A stretch of 46,632 nucleotides of DNA, taken from Tritrichomonas foetus (lineage: Eukaryota > Parabasalia > Tritrichomonadida > Tritrichomonadidae). Under the pieces are notes generated by a model. It saw nothing but the letters and a program-made list of their open reading frames with translations. It ran no database searches and was not told the DNA's origin. The position numbers and the translations under genes are program-made. Numbering within the stretch: position 1 is the stretch's first letter; the number at the start of each line of letters is the position of its first letter. Shown one piece after another: positions 37,636-44,894 of the stretch. The stretch spans positions 13,732 through 60,363 of the forward strand of contig MLAK01000803.1 of assembly GCA_001839685.1 (NCBI GenBank), written 5' to 3'.

Positions 37636-38733
37636 TTAAATGAATTCATATTTTGATGCGCATTCATCACATAAATAGTCATTTTCATGAAGAATTATTC
37701 CGCATTGATGACATTTTTGAAGTGAATTATCATGTATGTTTTCAGGAATATCCTCATCATCTTTTTCATTAATGTCGCCAGTGACTTTACTTTTAACATT
37801 TTCAACTATGATGATGTTACTAATTAGATAATCTTTCAAATATTTTGGCTTTACGGCTTCCACTATATTATTATCTCCTTTTTGGTTATCAACCTTCCCC
37901 TCTTTGGTAAATTTCAAATCGCTCAGATATTGTTGAAGTTCAAAGAATTCTTCTTGAGTGAAAACTTCCTGAGTTGGATCTTGAAGCATCTGTAAAACAT
38001 AAAAGCACAATCTTGGATATTTTACAGCACACTTTGCAATTGGCATAGCAATTGGTGGTGCTTCACATGAATCACAAACATCTTCTTTACGAATATTAAC
38101 TTGTTGAATATTTGCCCCATATCGAATAAGAAGAGGAATGATGTTAAATGGAATTGTTTCATCATTACGATTTGTATCATTTTCAGGGAAAAATGAAAAT
38201 TCCTCTTCTTCCTCTTCTTCATCATAAACTTCATAAGCAAGAGATTCTGATTTATAAATGGATTTAAAAGCACACTCGATTGGTAGTTTTCCTGTTTTTA
38301 AATCAGGCCGATTTATCCAGTCTTGAAGAACACCTTTACTCTTTAAAAAATCAAGTAAAACCTTAAGACACCGATAACGGCCGAGTAAAATGGCGAGATG
38401 CAAAAGTGGAATTCTAACATTAGTCGAGGTATCATAAGGACTAAAAATGTATTCAAGATCAAGTCCTTTTCCTGGCATAATTGGATCATCTTCGGCATTT
38501 ATTGTGTAAGGTAACAAACCTTTTAATGAGAAAGGCTTATCTTCAATAATGGCATATTGACATGGTGATGGATCACTTAAAATCTGCGAATCTCTTGGAT
38601 CAAGGAATTTGGATCTTTTTCTAACGGTGATTGAAATTTTACATTTAATTAATTGTTGACAATAAGGATAATATTTTAAATTGGGCAAACTTTCTGTGTC
38701 TTCATCAATGGCATCGGAAATAAGATGACTCAT
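37636..38733 (-). CDS. ankyrin-repeat protein with C-terminal zinc ribbon (paralogue A)
   Basis: 365 residues from the ATG at 38733; the frame continues 13 codons to a TTG that is not used. A conserved N-terminal module (DPSPCQYAII, SLKGLLPYTI, YIFSPYDTST) leads into ankyrin repeats (RIPLLHLAILLGRYRCLKVL; GKLPIECAFKSI). An acidic insertion (YDEEEEEEEF) follows, then another ankyrin (NIIPLLIRYGANIQQ) and a variable region. The C-terminus carries CHQCG...CDEC (C-x2-C-x11-C-x2-C), which looks like a small zinc ribbon or RING-like half. The neighbouring gene at 39183 is a clear tandem paralogue with the same layout. In the promoter, CACTTTTTCACCTT (reverse strand) joins the window-wide motif and TCACCTT. 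Function unknown. Confidence 0.8.
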   Translation of the reverse strand: MSHLISDAIDEDTESLPNLKYYPYCQQLIKCKISITVRKRSKFLDPRDSQILSDPSPCQYAIIEDKPFSLKGLLPYTINAEDDPIMPGKGLDLEYIFSPYDTSTNVRIPLLHLAILLGRYRCLKVLLDFLKSKGVLQDWINRPDLKTGKLPIECAFKSIYKSESLAYEVYDEEEEEEEFSFFPENDTNRNDETIPFNIIPLLIRYGANIQQVNIRKEDVCDSCEAPPIAMPIAKCAVKYPRLCFYVLQMLQDPTQEVFTQEEFFELQQYLSDLKFTKEGKVDNQKGDNNIVEAVKPKYLKDYLISNIIIVENVKSKVTGDINEKDDEDIPENIHDNSLQKCHQCGIILHENDYLCDECASKYEFI

Positions 38734-39182
38734 CAACAACTCCAAGGAAAAGAGAAGGTGAAAAAGTGACAAAATGTCATATTTTTTGGCAAATCTAGCA
38801 TATATAATTAATTTAATATCATGTAATTACTTTTTATTTTCAGTAAAAATTGAATATCTTTTTTTCGGCTGAACTTGATAATAATCATTTTCCACATAAT
38901 TTGAAAAATGATTTTTTTTCCTTCTCCTTGGAATATTGTTTTCAATTGTATAATGTATCTAATTTGTAGCCTATTTTAGGTGAGAGTGACTTCAGAAGAA
39001 GGTTCTTATCACCTGACATTAATCATCACAAATAATTTTTGAGTCATTTGACCTATTCAAATAGTTAAACAAGTCATCCTTTGCTTCGCATTCACACAAT
39101 TCCTTAGAAAATGAATCTTAATTAAAGAAGAATGAATTAGTTTTCATAATTATGATAAACTTTTTATTTTTTATGTCATGAG
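38734..39182. other. spacer between tandem ankyrin paralogues
   Basis: 449 bases. AAGGTGAAAAAGTG at 38755-38768 is the composite promoter-like word of the gene at 38733. No other gene is seen. Confidence 0.5.
38755..38768 (-). promoter_or_regulatory. composite CACTTTTTCACCTT element
   Basis: Read on the reverse strand, CACTTTTTC overlaps TCACCTT, about 22 bases before the ATG at 38733. A similar composite (CACTTTTTTCACCTT) occurs at 32128-32142 upstream of the other ankyrin gene. Confidence 0.5.
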
Positions 39183-40217
39183 TTACTCGAGATGGTATTC
39201 GCAGTAGTACTTTTCATTATATATTTTAGTTTCTCTACTGTCACAATACTCACATTTGTGACTATTTCCTGTTGTTTGCTCTTCTTGATTTGGTTGTAAC
39301 TCTGTGTTTTGGGTAATATTTGCTGCGGAAATTGAGTTTGTGGGAGTCGATACTACATAGATATTATTATTTAGTAAATAGTCCACTAACTGTCTAGATC
39401 CATTATTCTGAAGAACAACCATAATTGAATTATTATCAGCGAGTTCCAATGAACTCACGTATTGGGATAATTTTTCCATTTCTTCGTTTGATTTATTCTC
39501 TTTAAAAATTTCGATTAATTTAATACAATAATCAGGATATTTTGTTGCACATGTTACAAAAGGTGAAACATAAAAAGATTCCGGGAAATTAGCTTCTCTA
39601 GTAGGTTGTGGTTTTAACATTATATCAGCGCCTTTTTTAATGAGAAATGGAATGATTTTTTCAACTTTCTGATGAAAAGCAATTTCATTTTGATCATCAC
39701 CATTTTCTTTTCTAGCTTGACGACTTTTTTCATATTCTGCAACAGATTCTATTGCTTGTGTCAAAAGCGATTTTTGTGATTTTAAATCAACTGCATTAAT
39801 CCATTTTTCTAACTCTCCTTTCTGTTCCAAAAAAAGAACAAGAACTTCGAGACACTCATATCGTCCGAGCATCACAGCTAAGTGTAAAAGTGAATATTTG
39901 GTGTTTGTTGTTGTATTGAATGGACTGAAAATATCATCAAGTTTTAATTCAACACCTGGTGAAGATGGATTATCCTTAGAATCAATGGATAAATGTAGAA
40001 GGCCACGAAGGGAATCTGCAGTATCTTGTATAATAGCATACTGACAAGGTGATGGATCATGGAGTGCAGTTGAAGAAGTGTGTCCAAGAAAAGTGACATT
40101 GAATGTTCCGCAGATGGAAATTTTACATTCAATCTTTAATCTATTACATTGTATCATTTTGATTCGAAGCAAGCTTTCCTTATTTTCATCAATACAGTCG
40201 GCTAAAACTTTACTCAT
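39183..40217 (-). CDS. ankyrin-repeat protein with C-terminal zinc-binding motif (paralogue B)
   Basis: 344 residues, tandem paralogue of the gene at 37636. Shared blocks are HDPSPCQYAIIQD, SLRGLLHLSI, DDIFSPFNTTTN, LLHLAVMLGRYECLEVL and a following WINAVDLKSQK. Ankyrins follow around LLTQAIESVAEY and IIPFLIKKGADIMLK. The C-terminal motif is CEYCDS...YYCEYHLE (C-x2-C-x12-C-x2-H), a variant of the four-cysteine ribbon of paralogue A. The pair diverged in the middle but kept the ends, so the N-terminal module and zinc motif are presumably functional. True ATG with TCATTCACTTC just upstream as initiator. Function unknown; a protein-binding scaffold or ubiquitin-related adaptor is possible. Confidence 0.8.
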   Translation of the reverse strand: MSKVLADCIDENKESLLRIKMIQCNRLKIECKISICGTFNVTFLGHTSSTALHDPSPCQYAIIQDTADSLRGLLHLSIDSKDNPSSPGVELKLDDIFSPFNTTTNTKYSLLHLAVMLGRYECLEVLVLFLEQKGELEKWINAVDLKSQKSLLTQAIESVAEYEKSRQARKENGDDQNEIAFHQKVEKIIPFLIKKGADIMLKPQPTREANFPESFYVSPFVTCATKYPDYCIKLIEIFKENKSNEEMEKLSQYVSSLELADNNSIMVVLQNNGSRQLVDYLLNNNIYVVSTPTNSISAANITQNTELQPNQEEQTTGNSHKCEYCDSRETKIYNEKYYCEYHLE

Positions 40218-40616
40218 TAGAAGTGAATGAAGAGGTCAAAAAATGATACTGATTAATTGAACTATAATTCACCTTGTGAATAGATGAAATCACTTTTTCA
40301 ATGCGCTGGAAATAGTAGAATGGCAATTTTTTGTCTCTCTTCAAAATTTACCATTTTTTCTTTGTTTTTATTGATATTTGGTGACAGATTACGCATTACT
40401 ATGTTCCTTCAATAAAAATAATTCAGATATTAGGATCTATTTTCGAAATATTCCTCTGGGTGTCAAGATCTCTCCGATATTTATTTATTTCCACTTTTTC
40501 AAAAATACCAAGCTGGTTCAACGTGTCAAAATATCCTTTGTAACTTTTTCTTGAACTTAATTGAATTAACATTTTATCACAATATTTCACCTTTATAATT
40601 CACCATATTTTCGAAC
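40218..40616. other. divergent promoter region ankyrin B / NAD synthetase
   Basis: About 400 bases. It holds CACTTTTTC (about 40286 and 40494), AACTTTTTC (40541) and TCACCTTT (40587), and no gene. Confidence 0.5.
40541..40606 (+). promoter_or_regulatory. AACTTTTTC and TCACC initiator-like words of the NAD synthetase gene
   Basis: AACTTTTTC at 40541-40549, TCACCTTT at 40587-40594 and TCACCAT at 40600-40606, all sense, 10-75 bases upstream of the ATG at 40617. Confidence 0.45.
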
Positions 40617-41528
40617 ATGCTTCCTCAACTCCAAGCCAAACTCGATGAAGTCAGAGCGACACGTGCCTTCAATCCAGAAACATGGGTACATGACAAATGC
40701 GAAATGCTTAACCGATATATGAAAAATAGTGGATTAAAAGGGATTGTTGTCAATGTTAGCGGCGGTATCGATTCTGCCGTCACGATACTTCTTGCAAAGC
40801 ATGCCCAAGCAATGGAAGGCTCGCCAATTACCCGCGTTATTGGAATATGCCAGCCAATTCACAGTACTGCCAGTATCCAAGATCGCGGTCGAATTTTATG
40901 CGAAAAACATAACATTGAATGCGCTGTTATTGATCAAACCGCCGTTTTTGACCTTCTCAGACCAATTATCGACAAAGCCCTCAACGTAGAAAACCCGCCA
41001 TCATTCGCAACTGGACAGCTTCGCTCCTACATGCGCACGCCACCAGCGTATTACGCGTGCCAACTTCTTTGCTCTTCCGGAACACCAGCCATCGTCCTTG
41101 GTACTGGTAATTATGACGAGGACGGCTATCTCTACTATTTCTGCAAGCCAGGGGATGGAACAAGCGATGTTCAGCTTATTCATGACCTTCACAAATCAGA
41201 AGTTAAAGCTGTTGCCAAATACTTGAACTGCACTGAAGAAATCGTCGTTGCTCCCCCTTCAGCAGACCTTTGGGAGGGCCAAACAGATGAAGATGAACTT
41301 GGATTCCCTTACTCATTTTGCGAGCTTTACGTTGAACTCCTTCACACACCAAAGAGTGAAATCGATGCATGGGTTCAAACCCTTGACGAGGAAAACAGGA
41401 AACAATGGGACGAGTGGAGTAAAAATGTGGAAAATGTTCACAGGAGAAACAAACACAAGGAAGTTTGGCCAATCAATCTCGATTTGATCTGCCCAACTGG
41501 AAAACAATACAGCTTTGAGGGAAAATAG
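40617..41528 (+). CDS. nadE: NAD+ synthetase (ammonia-dependent type)
   Basis: 303 residues. It is a single N-type ATP pyrophosphatase domain. The PP-loop is SGGIDSA (48-54). The NAD-synthetase signatures follow: LGTGNYDEDGYLYYF, KPGDGTSDVQLIHDLHKSEV and PPSADLWEGQTDEDELGFPY. The enzyme makes NAD+ from deamido-NAD and ammonia with ATP. Most eukaryotic NAD synthetases carry an N-terminal nitrilase-type glutaminase domain and are about 700 residues. That domain is missing here and the ATG is clear, so this is the bacterial-style stand-alone NadE. The C-terminus has a Trp/Lys-rich extension (RKQWDEWSKN; WPINLDLICPTGK). Use of free ammonia fits an amitochondriate, amino-acid-fermenting parasite; it could use arginine-dihydrolase ammonia. 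GC content is higher than that of neighbours. Confidence 0.92.
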   Translation: MLPQLQAKLDEVRATRAFNPETWVHDKCEMLNRYMKNSGLKGIVVNVSGGIDSAVTILLAKHAQAMEGSPITRVIGICQPIHSTASIQDRGRILCEKHNIECAVIDQTAVFDLLRPIIDKALNVENPPSFATGQLRSYMRTPPAYYACQLLCSSGTPAIVLGTGNYDEDGYLYYFCKPGDGTSDVQLIHDLHKSEVKAVAKYLNCTEEIVVAPPSADLWEGQTDEDELGFPYSFCELYVELLHTPKSEIDAWVQTLDEENRKQWDEWSKNVENVHRRNKHKEVWPINLDLICPTGKQYSFEGK

Positions 41529-42218
41529 AAACTAAACTAAAGATAATACAATTTTATTTTTCTTATTATTGTTGATGCTGTAAATGAACATTCTAGAGAT
41601 TGTTTGAAATTTTTTCCTTTTTTCCAGTAAAAGTTATTCTCAACTATAACAAAAATAGAATACAGGCACTTCTTCCTGATGAGTTGCTACCTCCGTAAAG
41701 AATAACATATGTTACAAAATGATGAATGATGTATTATATCGATTTGAGGTTATATCCAATCACATAATTTTTAAAACATCATTGGCACCTTGAATTTTTC
41801 ATTGATTCCAGATAGATAGAATATGCGATTTTCAATATAGAAGATTCTCAACAATTGTTCGGATGACAAATAATGGAAATATCGGCTGTTAGATTGTCAA
41901 AGATGATCATTCTCTTTCTAGTAATGTCATATAGATAATAGTTTACGAAACCACCAAAAAATGCAAATCATAATACAAATTTAAAAACAGGCTTTCATAT
42001 AGACTTTCCAAGAAACCAAAATGATACCAGGACCCACAATCAATGGTAAGCTGAAAACAGTCACTCCTGAGATGAAGATTTTTATAGAAACACACAACGT
42101 TCTTAGCCCAATAAACTTCCCATAATCACTTCAAAAACTAAAGAATTTCCTTTACAAAAGTTTTTTATTATTGAGTAAACATGTTATAAAATACATCTCC
42201 AAAATAAACAAACATACT
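41529..42218. other. convergent intergenic region, ~690 bp
   Basis: AT-rich DNA between convergent genes; no ORF, tRNA or repeat that I can recognise. Confidence 0.5.
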
Positions 42219-42629
42219 CTAAAGTATTTCGTTTATAACATTGTGTAATTGACTAGTATCAGGTTGATGAACTAATCTATAGCAATTAATTATTCTATCA
42301 GCAATATTGAGTCTCCGTGCTTCGATTGCCTTCAAAACATCAACAACCTGTGAATCTTCTTCAAATTTAATATACCAATCTTTCAATCCATTTTTCGTGT
42401 TGAAGAAATAAAGTTCGACAATTAATCCGTAGATGGAAAAAAAACCATCAACTGCACGCGGCGTAATTCCTAAATCTCGGGCTAAAATCCAGCAATCGCA
42501 GTGCTTTCCTTTTTCGTCTGGGAGTAAAATATTATTGCCGTACTGTTTTTTCAAATTCGAATCGATTTGGCGTTTCTTCTCTGTGAGTTCGTTGTATAGT
42601 ATTCTTAGTTGTTTAGCTGAATCACGCAT
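42219..42629 (-). CDS. small hypothetical protein
   Basis: 136 residues with a true ATG. N-terminal helix with charged heptads (KQLRILYNELTEKKRQIDSNL), a His/Cys spot (KGKHCDCWILARDLG) and a second aromatic/helical half (IVELYFFNTKNGLKDWYIKF; IEARRLNIADRIINCYRLVH). Not recognised. It is divergent from the CK2-beta gene, with about 130 bases between the start codons. Amino-acid composition is balanced rather than AT-driven, which supports it being real. Confidence 0.5.
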   Translation of the reverse strand: MRDSAKQLRILYNELTEKKRQIDSNLKKQYGNNILLPDEKGKHCDCWILARDLGITPRAVDGFFSIYGLIVELYFFNTKNGLKDWYIKFEEDSQVVDVLKAIEARRLNIADRIINCYRLVHQPDTSQLHNVINEIL

Positions 42630-42738
42630 AAGGATAAGTTTCTTGAGTTTGATTAATAAACGGTCACCAAATAGGTAGATTTTATTGTCACTTTGCTTTT
42701 TTCATTGAATTTCTATTACTTATTGAGATAAAACATCT

Positions 42739-42747
42739 GAAAAAGTT
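42739..42747 (-). promoter_or_regulatory. GAAAAAGTT motif before the second CK2-beta gene
   Basis: GAAAAAGTT ends 11 bases before the ATG at 42759. It lies between two divergent genes and could serve either. The closeness to the ATG is unusual and argues for a core-promoter position. Confidence 0.4.
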
Positions 42748-42758
42748 TCTCCGATTTG

Positions 42759-43463
42759 ATGGGAAATTTCCATAAAAAATCTGATATGAATCATTTTATT
42801 ACACTCAAAGAGCTTTCCCTTGCTGCATCAGACAACATTACTCATCACGGATCATTTAAATCCAAACAAAACCAATCCGCATTTGTCGTCAGATATACAT
42901 CACTCCATAATTGGCTCGCGATTATCGACAATGATTACATTCTCGATTCTTTTAATTACTTCGGAATAAAATCAGCCGTTTCAAACAGTCAAATTGCGTA
43001 TCAGATTTTAAACGGCGATTGTAGCGAGTTCCAGGACGATCTTCCTGAAGAAATCAGCCAATCATGCGAAAATGTATACGCTCTACTTCATGCTCGATAT
43101 ATTTTAACTGGTCCAGGACTTCAAGCCATGCGCCGAAAATATGAATCTGGAATTTTTGGGCAGTGCCCCAGATTTTTATGCCAAGGTCAAAATCTTCTGC
43201 CTGTTGGTGAATCTCCAAATCTTGGAATAGCGCCGGTGAGAACATTTTGCCCAAAATGCCAAGATATTTTCGAATCAGATTGCGAAATTGATGGAGCACA
43301 TTTCGGACCGTCTTTCCCGCACTTTTTCTTACAAATGAATCAAGATTTAAACGTGATTTTGGCGGAAGACCACTTCGAGCATAATTTTTTTGGAATTCCA
43401 ATCGAGAAAGATAGCGATCTTCTGAAAAATCGGATAAAAAGAGGTGATGAAACATCCACTTAA
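42759..43463 (+). CDS. casein kinase 2 regulatory (beta) subunit, short form
   Basis: 234 residues. The apparent ORF starts at TTG and the true ATG is the next codon. CK2-beta marks are LHNWLAIIDNDYILDSFNYF (canonical WF...DxDYIxDxFN), YALLHARYILTGPGLQAM, zinc cysteines in GQCPRFLC and FCPKC, and IDGAHFGPSFPHFFL. It is only loosely similar to the beta subunit at 36361 (different N-terminus, no Lys-rich insertion), so it is an old paralogue rather than a recent copy. Length is close to the animal ~215 residues. It lacks the acidic-rich loop and N-terminal autophosphorylation serines. It may pair with a different CK2 catalytic subunit or act in another compartment. Confidence 0.88.
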   Translation: MGNFHKKSDMNHFITLKELSLAASDNITHHGSFKSKQNQSAFVVRYTSLHNWLAIIDNDYILDSFNYFGIKSAVSNSQIAYQILNGDCSEFQDDLPEEISQSCENVYALLHARYILTGPGLQAMRRKYESGIFGQCPRFLCQGQNLLPVGESPNLGIAPVRTFCPKCQDIFESDCEIDGAHFGPSFPHFFLQMNQDLNVILAEDHFEHNFFGIPIEKDSDLLKNRIKRGDETST

Positions 43464-44070
43464 CTTAATTCTTTTGGTGAATTTAACCATTTTGGCTTCC
43501 TTTTCATTCTTGAAATTTGATTATGATTCCCACAAGAATAATCAGTTTCGAAATGATATAATTGAAATTTTATGTATGCTGATTGGACACACAATATCGA
43601 AAAACATTAAGTGCCAAAAAAATATTCAAAAAAAAAATATTTTTTTTTTAGTTTATGAATCAGTGGCCAATAGAATATCTGAAGTGATAATTCTAAGCAA
43701 ATCACATAAATATTGATGAGTTTGTTCACAAAGATCGAAATTGTTGTCAAATATTGTGAATCGTCAAAAATGTTTTCTATTGAAATACATTTATCGTGGG
43801 GTATTTAATATGTTTGTAAAGTTCTATATATATGTATATATACATATATTATGATTTATTTGCTTTTCTTTATTCATGATATGAATTTTAATTTTTCAAA
43901 AGAAACATCAAATTATACTATTGACTCATGCATTACCCAAACAAGATATCAAATTCAAAGTATATACTAAAAGATGCTCATTTTATCAGAATTGATGAAA
44001 AAAAATTTGAAAAAAAAGCCGCCAAAATTTTAAAGTATGTCATAGATTTAGACGAAATTTGGCATAAAAT
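43464..44070. other. convergent intergenic region
   Basis: About 600 bases between convergent genes. Contains an AT palindrome around 43822-43850 (TATATATGTATATATACATA). The ORF at 43447 overlaps the CK2-beta 3' end out of frame and is not credible. Confidence 0.5.
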
Positions 44071-44412
44071 TTACTCTTTGGCGCCATCTCCTGGAGCATA
44101 GTCATCACCTTCTTCATCCTGTGCTTCGAGATCATATTCCTCTTCTTCGCCCATTTGGCGCTGCTTCTCCTGTTCTTTGAAAATACGGGTGTTTATCCTG
44201 GTTTTTGGCAATATCCGGCTTGTTTCTTTGACAGTCTCATCATCGTCTGGATATTGGGGGTAATGAACAGATATTCCATCTGATTCGTCGATTTTTACAA
44301 TTGTTGCTTCCCAAATGTCAAATCCATTTGGATCGATCATATACACTTCTTCATTGACTCTGAATGTGTGGGATGCATCACGCTCGAATTTTGGATTATC
44401 ATCGTCTGACAT
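44071..44412 (-). CDS. small acidic chromo-barrel/Tudor-knot-like protein
   Basis: 113 residues. Residues ~15-70 (FRVNEEVYMIDPNGFDIWEA, TIVKIDESDGISVHYPQYPD) fit a Tudor-knot/chromo-barrel fold as in MRG15, MOF and Esa1. These carry the pattern V-xx-WYxAxI-x-Y-VHYxGW. The following ~40 residues are strongly acidic (EEEEYDLEAQDEEGDD). MOF/MRG15 relatives bind methylated histone tails within acetyltransferase or deacetylase complexes. Here the protein is a free-standing domain, so a histone-binding subunit is plausible but not proven. TCATTATA precedes the ATG as a possible initiator, and the stop overlaps TAAA. Confidence 0.55.
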   Translation of the reverse strand: MSDDDNPKFERDASHTFRVNEEVYMIDPNGFDIWEATIVKIDESDGISVHYPQYPDDDETVKETSRILPKTRINTRIFKEQEKQRQMGEEEEYDLEAQDEEGDDYAPGDGAKE

Positions 44413-44894
44413 TTATAATGATTTAAAGTGATTTTGTAGATGTCATTGACGATTTTCTCTCAAACTGATCAATGTCAAATGAACATTTATTACAATTTTT
44501 GATGAAACGAAATTACAGATAAAGAAAATTTCTATCTAATTAATTTGAATGCGAGCAATCACTTCACCATACTTTCGCCTTCATTGGAAATTACGTAATC
44601 TGTCAAATCGATAATAACCATACTCAAAAATTTCATTCAAAACGATTTGAATTATTATTCACAATTTTCAATTGTAACACAATTGTGTGATAAATGGGAA
44701 ATTGTGAGAAACCGATAAGAATAAGTGAAATCATATCTCAAAAAACGATAAATATTTAATGTGCCAATTTGGCACATCTAAATGTAGGATTTAGGTTATA
44801 GTGATATCCAAATTGTATCCTCCAAAAACATTTACTTTAGATCAAAATATATGACTCTTAGTTTCAATCATAAATTGGTCTTTTTCGAATAATT
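44413..44894. other. intergenic region with TGTGCCAA palindrome
   Basis: About 480 bases, AT-rich, between two reverse genes. Holds an inverted repeat at 44760-44776. No gene. Confidence 0.5.
44760..44776. promoter_or_regulatory. perfect palindrome TGTGCCAA-T-TTGGCACA
   Basis: Eight-base arms around a single T, GC-richer than its surroundings, about 350 bases upstream of the Tudor-knot gene start and 120 beyond the AGC kinase stop. It could be a dimeric-factor binding site. Confidence 0.35.

Noticed and set aside
43447..43716. Forward ORF overlapping the 3' end of the short CK2-beta gene
   Set aside because: Out-of-frame overlap; the hydrophobic stretch comes from AT-rich DNA.
43822..43850. 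AT palindrome as an origin or terminator
   Set aside because: A simple (TA)n-type palindrome expected by chance in this composition.
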